64,000 bases of DNA, from positions 1 through 64,000 of the forward strand of contig NZ_VXCP01000006.1 in NCBI RefSeq assembly GCF_011355085.1. The letters are read 5' to 3'. Made by a program: the position numbers and the translations under genes. This DNA is from Pseudomonas akapageensis. GTDB lineage: Bacteria; Pseudomonadota; Gammaproteobacteria; Pseudomonadales; Pseudomonadaceae. Shown here piece after piece: positions 1 through 10,600 of the stretch (position 1 is the stretch's first letter; the number at the start of each line of letters is the position of its first letter). The notes below the pieces were generated by a model. It searched no databases and had not been told where the DNA came from. It was given only the letters and a program-made list of their open reading frames with translations.

Positions 1-1
1 G

Positions 2-1708
2 CTGAAGATCACCGACGGCGCGCCGCAGGCCTTCGCCCCGGGCGCGGTGATCATCAAAATGACGACAACCGCCGCGCGCGATAGCAGCCTCCTGGTCACC
101 TTCGAGGCCATGCCCTATGCCGACCGGGTGTGCTTCCGCCCACCGCTGCGGGCCAAGCCACAAATCGCCGGCACCGTGCCGGCCCGCGTCACCAACCCGC
201 AGAAAAATGATCTCTATGCCGAGATGGACCCCGAAGGTCGCTACCGGGTCAACTTCCTCTTCGACCGCGACTCCTGGCCGCGCGGCGAGGAAAGCATGTG
301 GCTGCGCCTGGCTCGGCCCTATGCCGGCGACACCTACGGCTTGCACCTGCCGCTGCTCGCCGGCACCGAAGTGGCCATCGCGTTCCAGCGGGGTGATGTG
401 GACCGACCTTATATCGCCCACGCCCTGCACGACAGCGAGCACCCGGACCCCGTCACTCTGTTCAACCGCAAGCGCAACGTGCTGCGCACACCAGCCAATA
501 ACAAGTTGCGCATGGAGGACAACCGCGGCGAAGAGCACATCAAACTCAGTACCGAGCACAGCGGCAAGAGCCAGCTGAATCTGGGGCATCTGGTGGATGC
601 CCAGAAGAAGAAACGCGGTGAAGGTTTTGAGCTGCGCACCGATGGCTGGGGCGCGATAAGGGGCGGCAAGGGGCTGTTCATCAGCGCGGAGGAACAGGCC
701 AAGGCTCAGGGGCCGGTGCTCGAAATGAATGCCGCCGTGGATCGATTGCAACAGGCCGGCGAACAACTGCAAAAACTCTCGGTCGATGCCCAGGCCAGCC
801 AAGCCGAACCGGCTGACGTACAAGCGCAAATCAGCCTGCTCCGGCAGGATCTGGAACAACTCAAATCCTCCGTCCTGCTGCTCAGCGCCCCCCAAGGTAT
901 CGCCCTGACCAGCGGCAAGCACCTGCAACTGGCGGCGCAACACAACCTGATGCTCAACGCAGGCGCTGAAGCCGACATCAGCGTGGTCAAGCGTCTGTTC
1001 ATCGGCGTGGGGCGGGGGCTGAGTCTGTTCGTGCGCAAGTTCGGCCTCAAGCTGATCGCCAACCACGGCCCGGTGATTGTCCAGGCGCAAAACGACAAGC
1101 TGGAACTGCTGGCCCGGCATGGCCTGGACATCACCAGCACCGAAGACGAAATCCGCATCACGGCCAAAAAGAAAATCGCCCTCAATGCCGGCGGCAGCTA
1201 CATCACCCTCGATCCCAACAGAATCGAATCGGGAACGGCGGGCGACTACTACATCAAGTCTGCACATTTCGACTATCTCGGCCCAGCCAGCATGACGGCC
1301 ACGCATCCGGATTTTCCGCAAAGTCTGTCCAAACAACAGCTGCGTCTCAGCATTCCGCAAGCCCCCAATGCAACCCGCAAAGGCTGGATCGGCATGCCTT
1401 ACAAGCTCTATGCCGATGGCGCGCTGCTCAAGCAAGGCGTGTTGGATGACACCGGTCAACTGCTGATCGAACACCAGGTCGTGACCCGGCACTACCGCCT
1501 GCAGATGGCCAACGGTGTGAACTACCAGATTCCTGTCCCCACCGACTACCGCAATGCTGAGCAGGCGCACTTGGCCAATCGCGGCCTGCACAACCACCCC
1601 TCACAAACCGATGCCGAAGTGAACCAACCCGAGGGGCACACGGATCACCGTACTTCGTATGAAGCGGTGTTGGAAGGACTCGGTGACAAGGAAGGGAAAG
1701 CCCAATGA
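2..1708 (+). CDS. vgrG: Type VI secretion spike protein VgrG (5' end outside window)
   Basis: The frame is open from base 2, so only the C-terminal 568 residues are visible and the gp27/gp44 base lies outside. In order, I see the gp5-like OB fold (NPQKNDLYAEMDPEGRYRV, then LPLLAGTEVAIAFQRGDVDRP), a DUF2345 region (about residues 270-430 of the visible part, with LTSGKHLQLAAQ and SGTAGDYYIKS), and a last domain of about 120 residues resembling the transthyretin-like effector-docking domain known from Tle-carrying VgrGs. A coiled stretch (LQQAGEQLQKLSVDAQ) lies between OB fold and DUF2345. The stop overlaps the next start (ATGA), so spike and lipase are translationally coupled. Family assignment is strong; the docking role of the tail is inferred. 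Confidence 0.93.
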   Translation: MKITDGAPQAFAPGAVIIKMTTTAARDSSLLVTFEAMPYADRVCFRPPLRAKPQIAGTVPARVTNPQKNDLYAEMDPEGRYRVNFLFDRDSWPRGEESMWLRLARPYAGDTYGLHLPLLAGTEVAIAFQRGDVDRPYIAHALHDSEHPDPVTLFNRKRNVLRTPANNKLRMEDNRGEEHIKLSTEHSGKSQLNLGHLVDAQKKKRGEGFELRTDGWGAIRGGKGLFISAEEQAKAQGPVLEMNAAVDRLQQAGEQLQKLSVDAQASQAEPADVQAQISLLRQDLEQLKSSVLLLSAPQGIALTSGKHLQLAAQHNLMLNAGAEADISVVKRLFIGVGRGLSLFVRKFGLKLIANHGPVIVQAQNDKLELLARHGLDITSTEDEIRITAKKKIALNAGGSYITLDPNRIESGTAGDYYIKSAHFDYLGPASMTATHPDFPQSLSKQQLRLSIPQAPNATRKGWIGMPYKLYADGALLKQGVLDDTGQLLIEHQVVTRHYRLQMANGVNYQIPVPTDYRNAEQAHLANRGLHNHPSQTDAEVNQPEGHTDHRTSYEAVLEGLGDKEGKAQ

Positions 1709-3603
1709 CACAGCGCGATATCGTAGTGCCGGTCGCCCTGCAGCACACCGACCAGGCGACCTGTACCTCACCCTGGTTCGTCTGTAATACCGAATACCAC
1801 CCAGTGGCAGCCACCTATCAGCCCTTGATCAATGGCGAAGAAGCTTTCAGGGCTGTCCACCTTGCCATCGCTCAGGCGACGAAATCCGTCGACATCATCT
1901 GCTGGGGCTTCCAGCCGTCGATGTACTTCATCCGCGATGGCAAGGCCCCGAGCATCGGCGCGCTGCTCAAGGCCAAGGCCCGGCAAGGCGTGCGCGTGCG
2001 TGTGCTGGGTTGGGAAATGCCCTTCAATACCGCCGGCATGGCAGGTGAAGCCAACCTGCCCGGCAAGGGCACGATCCGCATCGCGGATCGCAAACTGCAA
2101 AGCTCGACCACTGGACAATACACCGAAGACCGGCAGTGGTTCGCCGACTGTGCGGTCGCGGACAACGAGGCCATTCAGCGGGGCGTAGATGGTCTTCCTG
2201 TTTTTGTCAGCCGCGGCTTCAGTCTGCGTGAGAGAGCCGAAATCGACCATCAGGTGAAATTCAAAAGTCTCGATCCACAGATCAGTACCGGCATGCGCTT
2301 TACGTTGAAGTTGGCTGCTACTCATCATCAAAAAAGTGTCCTGGTCGACTATGAGCTGCCGGATCGCGCCGTCGGTTTCGTCATGGGGCATAACATGCTC
2401 GACGAATACTGGGACACCGACGACCATTCGGCACTCAACCGTTCCGCGGAAAGCAAGCCTGCACACCACCGTGGTCCGCGTGGTGTAAGACCGCGCCAGG
2501 ATATTTCCAGTCAGGTCACGGGGCCGATTCTGGAGCACCTGCACCACAACTTCGCTACTGCCTGGCGCAAGGAAACCGGCGAAGACCTGCTCGCGTTACG
2601 TCAAGCCAAGCAAGCGGGGCAGCAGCTTCGATGCAACGGTGGCACCCCAATGCTGGCCCAATTGTTGCGCACCCAGCCACAAGTGGGAAAACGCGATATC
2701 GAGATGCTTTACCTGAATGCCGTCAACAACGCGACTCAGTTTATCTATATCGAAAACCAGTATTTCCGCTGGCCTCCGCTGGCCGAGGCGATCAAAAAAG
2801 CAGCGGCCGACCAGACCCGTGAGGGGCGAGATCCCGGCGTGCATGGGGCCTTGCATCTGTTTGTGATCACCAACGCCACCAACGACGGAATTGGCGCGGG
2901 AACCCTGAACACACAGCGCATGCTCGACGCCCTCGGGCGTGGTGACACCATTCCGCAACTAACCAAGTTGCAGCGCATCGAGAAGGCAAAAGCCGAAGTA
3001 GCCGCACAGGCACCGACCTTGGGTGAGCTTCTCGAAAAGCAGGCCTTGCTCACGCTGACGGGCATCACCGATGCCATGGGCGGCGGTGATATGAGCAGTA
3101 AAGCCAGGGAAGCCCAAAAGGATGCTGCGCGAGACTATCGTGCACGGCAAATCTCCCTCAAGTTCAAAATCAGTGAGATCGAGCACAGCACCGTTACCCC
3201 GAACAGGGACATACCCGGCCTGAAAGTCCACGTGTGCTCGCTGGTCGCTCCCGACTCGCCTGCGGGCGAGGAGTGGATGCCGGTGTATGTCCATTCCAAG
3301 CTGATGATTGTCAATGACGTGTTCACCACTCATGGGTCGGCCAATATCAATACCCGCAGCATGCAGATCGACAGTGAGCTGAATATCGCCCATGAATGGG
3401 CGAGTGTGACTGAGGCGATGCGGCGGCGGTTATGGGATCTGCATACGGCGGGGATGGGGGCGCAGGATGATCCAGGTAAGGCGTTCGAAGCTTGGCAGGA
3501 GATCATCAATCGGAATAAAGACTGTCAATTGGAAAAATTGACACCCTACGCTCCCCTTGTCGAATTTTATTACGACGAAGCCACCCTGAAGGATCTCGAT
3601 TGA
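1705..3603 (+). CDS. Phospholipase D-type T6SS effector (Tle5 class)
   Basis: 632 residues, no signal peptide. Two phospholipase D signatures are present: HHQKSVLVD near residue 207 and VHSKLMIVND near residue 530, the latter followed by GSANINTRS. This is the duplicated HKD architecture of Tle5/PldA effectors, which hydrolyse membrane phospholipids in the periplasm of target bacteria. In the second motif the usual Asp of HxKxxxxD is Asn, followed by Asp. The ATGA overlap with vgrG and TGATG overlap with the next lipoprotein gene fit the standard VgrG-effector-immunity order. Substrate specificity cannot be read from the sequence. A housekeeping cardiolipin synthase is less likely given the length and the vgrG coupling. 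Confidence 0.9.
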   Translation: MTQRDIVVPVALQHTDQATCTSPWFVCNTEYHPVAATYQPLINGEEAFRAVHLAIAQATKSVDIICWGFQPSMYFIRDGKAPSIGALLKAKARQGVRVRVLGWEMPFNTAGMAGEANLPGKGTIRIADRKLQSSTTGQYTEDRQWFADCAVADNEAIQRGVDGLPVFVSRGFSLRERAEIDHQVKFKSLDPQISTGMRFTLKLAATHHQKSVLVDYELPDRAVGFVMGHNMLDEYWDTDDHSALNRSAESKPAHHRGPRGVRPRQDISSQVTGPILEHLHHNFATAWRKETGEDLLALRQAKQAGQQLRCNGGTPMLAQLLRTQPQVGKRDIEMLYLNAVNNATQFIYIENQYFRWPPLAEAIKKAAADQTREGRDPGVHGALHLFVITNATNDGIGAGTLNTQRMLDALGRGDTIPQLTKLQRIEKAKAEVAAQAPTLGELLEKQALLTLTGITDAMGGGDMSSKAREAQKDAARDYRARQISLKFKISEIEHSTVTPNRDIPGLKVHVCSLVAPDSPAGEEWMPVYVHSKLMIVNDVFTTHGSANINTRSMQIDSELNIAHEWASVTEAMRRRLWDLHTAGMGAQDDPGKAFEAWQEIINRNKDCQLEKLTPYAPLVEFYYDEATLKDLD

Positions 3604-4892
3604 TGCGTCGGATCCTCCTGGTGTCGTGCCTGCTGCTGGCCGCTTGTGATCCTGGCGCCCCCTTTCTCTACACAAAGAAGGACAACCCCTTGAACCCCCT
3701 CACACATATCAAAGCCAATCTGGCTTTTACCTGCGTACACGAGACTGTTCCGCAGGCTCCGACCGAGGCCGATGTATTGTTCCAATACGCTCGCTGGCTG
3801 CAGAAAAACAACCAGCTCAAGCAGGACAAAAGCGTCGATGTCGAGATCGAGCGGCTCTACCGCATCGGCGCCGAAAACGACCATCACAAGGCCAATATCA
3901 ACCTGCAGAACGGCGCCATGCGCGGCTATTTCAACCTCCGGGGCGAGGAGCATTTGCGTATGAGCCAGCGATTGATCGAAGCGGGCGTGGCGACGGGGTA
4001 TTACTTCGGCGGGATATTTCTGAAGCAGGGTTCAGCGGGACTGAAGAAGGATCCGGAAATGTCCCTGCGTTATTTCCGCAAGGCTGCCGACCAGGGTAAT
4101 GCCCAAGCGCAATTCCATGTAAGTGACATACTGGCACCCATAGATATTGCACCGGATATTGCCCGGCAGATGCGCCGTTGTGCCGCCGAGCAGGGGAATG
4201 GCAAGGCTGCTAGAGCACTAGGAGTTAATTTGTCGACAAAAGGGACTTATCAAGAGGCACTCGAAGCATTTCAACTCGGAGTGGCTGCTGGTGACTCAAC
4301 CTCGGCTTCCTTTTTGGAGAAAGGTTTTCGTGGCCCCATGCCGGAGGATCGAATGTATTACCTCGGCCAGCAGGAAGACCTTGAACGCGCCGAACGCTAT
4401 GAAAAAATCTGGAGAGTGCTCGCCAACTACTCCTACGCCTACCCCACAGTCCCCGAAATCAACGAGATCCTCCCGCTACCACCGGCCAAACTTCCACCAT
4501 GGGACGGCAAACTCCAATGGCTGGAAGCGCGCCTGGCCAATGTCCCGCCGCAAAAGCCCAGCGAGGCGCTGATCAGCCAACTGGCCAAGGCCAAAGTCCT
4601 CGACCCCGCCACGGGCCGACCATTGCCAGATTCACGCGACTTCATTCGGGCCGCTTTCCCGGCGCCAACCTGCAACAGTGGCCAGGCGTGTCCGCAATCC
4701 GGCTACTGGCAGGCCACTGGGATTGCAAACCAAGCTTATTCGAGACTCACAGGAGGTGACATTCGCCGCTTCAAGCAGGGCGAGATCATGCCCACCCTGA
4801 ATGTCCAGAGCCACCAGACCCGCTTCTTGCTCCTCGACAAGGTTACGGTCAGCGAGGAACAAATTGAATGGAGTCTGTTCGGTGAGGCTTAA
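3603..4892 (+). CDS. Probable Tle5 immunity lipoprotein with Sel1-like repeats
   Basis: The chosen ATG overlaps the effector stop (TGATG); a TTG one codon earlier is also in frame. The 429-residue product begins with a lipoprotein signal (lipobox LLAAC) and should be membrane anchored on the periplasmic side. The middle part has helical Sel1-type repeats, for example LRYFRKAADQGNAQAQFHVS and EALEAFQLGVAAGDS. The C-terminal third carries a CNSGQACPQSGYW segment typical of proteins paired with Tle5 lipases. Position immediately after the lipase and periplasmic localisation match known Tli5 immunity proteins, which bind and block the enzyme. Function is inferred from context. Confidence 0.82.
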   Translation: MRRILLVSCLLLAACDPGAPFLYTKKDNPLNPLTHIKANLAFTCVHETVPQAPTEADVLFQYARWLQKNNQLKQDKSVDVEIERLYRIGAENDHHKANINLQNGAMRGYFNLRGEEHLRMSQRLIEAGVATGYYFGGIFLKQGSAGLKKDPEMSLRYFRKAADQGNAQAQFHVSDILAPIDIAPDIARQMRRCAAEQGNGKAARALGVNLSTKGTYQEALEAFQLGVAAGDSTSASFLEKGFRGPMPEDRMYYLGQQEDLERAERYEKIWRVLANYSYAYPTVPEINEILPLPPAKLPPWDGKLQWLEARLANVPPQKPSEALISQLAKAKVLDPATGRPLPDSRDFIRAAFPAPTCNSGQACPQSGYWQATGIANQAYSRLTGGDIRRFKQGEIMPTLNVQSHQTRFLLLDKVTVSEEQIEWSLFGEA

Positions 4893-4989
4893 GTTCTGAA
4901 TTGTCAGGCCTGAAATTTAAGCAATGCAGGTTTCAGGGGTAGCAGTACCCGATAGGCATGATCACCGCTATCAGCATCAAGGAACATCT

Positions 4990-7587
4990 ATGCAACCACA
5001 CTACGAAGCGGCCTGGATTGAACGCACAGTTCAATCCGAATGGAATGAAAACGATACCTTCAGAGCCGTTGAAGATGACACCCGACCGAAGTTCTATGCC
5101 TGTTCCATGCTTCCGTACCCCTCCGGAAAACTGCATATGGGGCATGTGCGCAATTACACGATCAACGATATGTTGGCGCGTCATATGCGCATGAAGGGAT
5201 TCAATGTCCTCATGCCAATGGGATGGGATGCTTTCGGGCTGCCGGCGGAGAATGCGGCCATGGTCTCTGGGTGTTCACCCGCCGAATGGACCCGGTTGAA
5301 CATTGCCGACATGAAGTTGCAGATGCGACCGTTGGGTCTGGCATTCGATTGGTCACGTGAAATCGCTACGTGCGATCCGCAGTACTACAAGTAGAACCAG
5401 TGGTTTTTCCTCAAGATGCTGGAAAAAGGCCTGGCCTACAAAAAGACGCAGATCGTCAATTGGGACCCTGTCGATCAAACCGTACTTGCCAATGAGCAAG
5501 TGGTGGATGGCCGTGGCTGGCGTTCGGGGGCCAAGGTCGAAAAGCGGGAGGTTCCGGGCTACTACCTGCGGATCACTCAATATGCCGATGAGTTGCTGTC
5601 GGCAATCGATACGCTGAGTGGGTGGCCGGAAATGGTTCGTACCATGCAGCGCAACTGGATCGGTCGCGCCGCAGGGGTTCGCTTGGCGTTTCCCCACAGC
5701 ATCAATGACGGACAAGGTCGAACGATTGGCGAAGGGCGGCTATGGGTGTTCACTACGCGCGTTGATACGCTCATGGGCGTTACCTTCTGTGCCGTGTCCC
5801 CCGACCATGTGCTGGCCAAACGTGCGGTGGAACTCAACCCTGAGCTCTCGGCATTTGTCGACTCTTGTCGACTATCGACCGTTAACGGTCCGGCCATGAG
5901 TGGTCGGAGCAAAGAGGGCGTCTCCAGTGGTTTGTACGTTGATCACCCTCTTACCGGTCAGTCGATCCCGGTGTGGATCTGCAACTATGTCCTGGCTGAG
6001 TATGGCGAGGGTGCGTTGATGGGGGTTCCGGCTCATGACGAGCGGGATTTTGAGTTCGCCAGGCAGCATGACCTGAGTATCCGCCAAGTCGTCGCCATTG
6101 ATGGCAGGACATATGACCCACAGCACTGGTCGGCCTGGTACGCCAGCATCGATGGAAGTCTGGTGCATTCACAAATCTATGATGGATTGTCAGTCGCCGA
6201 TGCTGCGCAAGCCATCACGGCTGCGTTGGTCACCAAGGGGCTGGGCGAGCGAAAGACGACCTGGCGTTTGCGTGACTGGGGGATTTCCCGGCAACGGTAC
6301 TGGGGCACACCCATTCCCATCATCCATTGTCGCCAATGTGGGGAGGTGCCGGTGCCCTATGCGGAGCTGCCGGTGTTACTGCCTACCGATTGCATTCCGG
6401 ATGGCAGTGGCAATCCACTGGAGGGGCATGACGGATTTCGTCATGTGAACTGCCCCAAGTGCGCGGCGCCGGCGTTACGCGAAACCGATACGATGGATAC
6501 CTTCGTCGATTCAAGCTGGTATTTCATGCGCTACTGCGATCCTGACAGCACCACCGCGATGGTCGGATCTGGAAGCCGTTACTGGATGGCGATCGACCAA
6601 TACATCGGCGGGATTGAACATGCCGTGCTGCACCTGCTCTATGCGCGGTTCTGGACGCGGGCCATGCGTGATGAGGGTCTGGTCGATTTCAGTGAGCCGT
6701 TCAAGAACTTGTTCACTCAAGGAATGCTGTTGCGTGAGTGTTACTACCGGGAAGGTGCTGACGGTAAGCGTCAATGGTTTTATCCCACGCAGGTGACGGT
6801 CGCCCATGACGAAAAAGGCCGACCCACTTCGGCCATTGCGATCGATGATGGCTTGCCGGTAGTTATAGGTGGCGTGGAGAAAATGTCCAAGTCGAAGAGC
6901 AATGTCGTTGAGCCCAAACAGATTATCGACAAGTTCGGGGCTGATACCGCAAGGTTATTCACTATTTTTGCCGGCCCTCCCGATCAGAGCACGGTCTGGA
7001 GCGACAGTGGAGTCGCAGTGGCTTATCGTTTTTTGCATCGGCTCTGGGCGTTTGCCTATGAATATAAGATTGCTTCGAGCTCGTTCGCCGAGGGCAACAA
7101 GGGGAGGGCTGAATCGAAGCGTCTGCGCTTCGAGATTCATAGCTTGCTGAAGCAGATCAACATCGACTTCCAACGGTTGCAATACAACACGGTGGTTTCC
7201 GGTGCTATGAAGATGCTTAAGATCCTTGAGGCCAGCAAGGTTGATGGGCCGCTTTTCTTGCGTGAAGGCATCGGTATTTTACTGCGCGTCTTATACCCCG
7301 TGACCCCTCATATCACTCATGTGCTGTGGAAAGAACTGGCGTTCGAAGGAGGTATTCTCGATAGCCCCTGGCCGGAGGTCGAAGAGGAGGCGCTGCAGCA
7401 GGAGGAAATAAAAATGATGGTGCAGGTCAACGGAAAGTTGCGGGGAAGTATTCTTGTGAAAACTGGCGCGGATCTGAAGGAAATCAGGGAAGCAGTCTTG
7501 GCCGATGTATCATTACGCGTCTATCTGGGCGAGCAGGCAGGCAAAATGGTCGTGGTGCCGAATCGCCTGGTTAACTTTATCGTTTGA
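4990..7587 (+). pseudogene. leuS: Second leucyl-tRNA synthetase, interrupted by an in-frame amber codon
   Basis: An 865-codon frame preceded by an AAGGAAC ribosome site encodes a full-length LeuRS, except that codon 135 (5392-5394) is TAG. Family alignment from memory puts Trp (TGG) there, one base away. Either side is intact: [11 protein letters not shown] (HIGH motif), editing domain with GVPAHDERDFEF, Cys-x2-Cys...Cys-x2-Cys zinc ribbon (CRQC, CPKC), TDTMDTFVDSSW, and EKMSKSKSN (KMSKS). The zinc ribbon and phrases such as NWDPVDQTVLANEQV resemble betaproteobacterial LeuRS more than the usual Pseudomonas housekeeping form, so this is probably an acquired paralogue, not the essential copy. 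The 134-residue truncated product ends before the CP1 editing insertion and should be inactive. Alternatives are a sequencing error or suppression. Confidence 0.88.
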
Positions 7588-7608
7588 AGCAATGCGGGCG
7601 CTGCTGCA

Positions 7609-7636
7609 CCGCTGAGGTCCCTGTGGGCCTCAGCGG
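7609..7636. terminator. Hairpin between convergent leuS and RND genes
   Basis: A near-perfect stem (arms CCGCTGAGG and CCTCAGCGG, extended by CCC/GGG with one bulge) lies in the 71-bp gap between two convergent genes. There is no clear T-run on either strand, so termination is inferred from position and stem strength. Confidence 0.5.
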
Positions 7637-7658
7637 CGCCCTGAGCCAGCGGCAGCGT

Positions 7659-10600
7659 TTACAGCTCTGCGGCGGCTGTCGGTATCGGTTTACCCTTGCC
7701 AGCCAACCGCATCACCACCACAAAAAACACCGGCACAAACACCACCGCCAGGGTCGCGCTGAGCATGCCGCCGATCACTCCGGTGCCGATTGCCTGCTGG
7801 CTGGCGGAGCTGGCGCCGGTGGCAATCGCCAGCGGGACCACGCCGAGGATGAACGCCAGGGAGGTCATGACGATCGGCCGCAAGCGCAGGCGGGCAGCCT
7901 GGACCGTGGCGTCGACCAGGTCATGGCCCTCGTCGACCAGGCTTTTGGCGAATTCGATGATCAGGATCGCGTTCTTGGCCGACAACCCGATCAGGGTAAT
8001 CAGACCGACCTTGAAGAACACGTCGTTGGGCATCCCGCGCAAGGTCACCGCCAGCACCGCGCCCAGCACCCCGAGTGGCACCACCAGCAGCACCGAGGTC
8101 GGTATCGACCAGCTTTCATACAGGGCCGCCAGGCACAGGAAGACGATCAATATCGACAAAGACAGCAGCATCGGCGCCTGATCGCCGGACATGCGCTCCT
8201 GCAGCGACAAACCGGTCCACTCCATGCCCATGCCCATCGGCAACTGGTCGATCAAACGCTGGATCTCGACCATCGCTTCACCCGAGCTGTAGCCCGGCGC
8301 CGGTTCGCCGGAAATCGCAATGGCCGGGTAGCCGTTGTAGCGGGTCAACTGGACCGGTGCCTGAACCCACTGCGCCTGGGTGAACGCCGACAATGGCACC
8401 ATCCTGCCGTCACTGTTGCGCACATGAATCCTGAGCAGGTCTTCGATCTGGCTGCGCTGGTCGCCTTCGGCCTGGACGATGACCCGTTGCATGCGGCCCT
8501 GGTTGGGGAAGTCATTGACGTAGGCCGAGCCGACCGCAGTGGCCAGCACCGTACCGATATCGGCGAAGGACACGCCCAGGGCATTGGCCTGGTTGCGGTC
8601 CACTTCCAGCTGTACTTGTGGGCTTTCGGCCAGGGCACTTTCGCGCACGTTGACCAGCACCGGGCTTTTGCCGGCGGCTTCCAGCAGGCGGTCGCGCGAG
8701 GCCATGAGGGTCCCATGGCCCAGGCCGCCACGGTCCTGCAGGCGAAACTCGAAGCCGCTGGACGTACCGAGCCCATCGACCGGAGGGGGCAGAATCGAAT
8801 AGACCACCGCTTCCTTGATCGCGCCGAAAACGCCGTTGGCCCGATCGGCCAGGGCGGCGGCCGAGTCTTCGCTGGTACGTTGCGACCAGTCCTTGAGCGT
8901 GGTGAATGCCAACGCTGCGTTCTGGCCGGTTCCGGAGAAACTGAAGCCCAGGATCAAGGTACTGTCGGCCACTGCCGCTTCCTTGGTGTTATGTGCCTCG
9001 ATCTGCTCGACGACCTGCAGCGTGCGGTTCTTGCTCGCGCCCGGGGGCAACTGGATGTCGGTGATGGTGTAGCCCTGGTCTTCGACCGGCAGGAACGACG
9101 ACGGCAAGCGACTGAAGCACAGGCCCAGGCCGATCAGCAGCACCCCGTAGATCAGCAGGTAGCGGCCGGTGTGCTTGAGCGCGGAAACCACCCAGCGCTG
9201 ATACCCCTGGGTCAGCGCCTCGAAGCGGCGGTTGAACCAGCCGAAGAAACCGCGTTTGTGTTGATGCTCGTCCTTGGCGATCGGCTTGAGCAGGGAGGCG
9301 CACAAGGCCGGCGTCAAGGTCAGGGCAAGAAACGCCGAAAACAGGATGGAGGTCGCCATCGACAGGGAAAACTGCTGGTAGATCACCCCGACCGAACCTT
9401 GCATGAAGGCCATCGGAATGAACACGGCGACCAATACCAGGGTGATGCCGACGATCGCGCCGCTGATCTGTTTCATCGCCTTGCGAGTCGCATCCCGTGG
9501 CGACAGGCCTTCTTCGGCCATGATCCGTTCGACGTTCTCGACCACCACTATCGCATCGTCCACCAGGATGCCGATGGCCAGGACCATGCCGAAGAGGGTC
9601 AGCACGTTGATCGAAAAACCCATTGCCAGCATTACCGCGAAGGTGCCCATCAATGCCACGGGCACGACCAGGGTCGGGATCAGGGTGTAGCGGATATTCT
9701 GCAGGAACAGGTACATCACGATGAACACCAGCAACATTGCTTCGAGCAGCGTATTGATCACCTGGCTGATCGATACCTTGACGAAGGGCGAGGTGTCGTA
9801 GGGGATGTCGTACCTGGCCCCGGCCGGGAAGTAGTGGGACAGCTCGTCCATCTTGGCGCGGATCAGCGTCGAGGTCTCCAGGGCGTTGGCACCAGGGGCC
9901 AGTTGCACGCTGAAGGCGGTAGAGGGTTTGCCGTTCAAGCGCGTGCTGAATTGGTACTCCTGGCTGCCGATCTCGACCCTGGCCACATCGCCGATTCGCA
10001 CTTTCGAGCCATCGGGGTTGGCGCGCAGGACAATGTCGGCGAACTCCCGTGGCGTCGACAACTGGCCCTTGACCACCACGCTGGCGGTGATTTCCTGGGT
10101 GGCCAGCGCGGGCAGGTCGCCGATGCTGCCGGCCGCGACCTGGGCATTCTGGGCGGCAATGGCGGCATTGACGTCGCCAGGTGTGAGGTTGAAGCCGATC
10201 AGCTTCTGCGGGTCGATCCAGATCCGCATGGCGCGTTCGGAGCCATACAACTGAGCTTTGCCGACACCTTTGATGCGCCTGATCTCGTTCATCACGTTGC
10301 GCGCCAGGTAGTCGCTCAGGCTGACTTCGTCGAGCTGGCCGTCTTCAGCGGTCAGGGTCACCAGCAGGAGAAAACCGGAAGAGGTTTTTTCCACCTGCAG
10401 GCCCTGTTGGGTCACAGCCTGGGGCAACCTCGATTCGACCACCTTGAGGCGATTCTGCACATCGACCTGAGCCAGTTCAGGGTTGGTGCCGGGTTCGAAA
10501 GTGGCGAGGATCGAGGCACTGCCCAGGCTGCTCTGGGACTGGAAGTACAGCAGGTTGTCGGTGCCGTTGAGCTCCTGCTCGATCAGGCTGACCACGCTTT

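Noticed and set aside
5392-5394. Programmed recoding (pyrrolysine or readthrough) at the leuS TAG
   Set aside because: The family residue is Trp (TGG), one base away. There are no pyrrolysine genes, no stem-loop context, and no reason for a non-standard residue in this helix.
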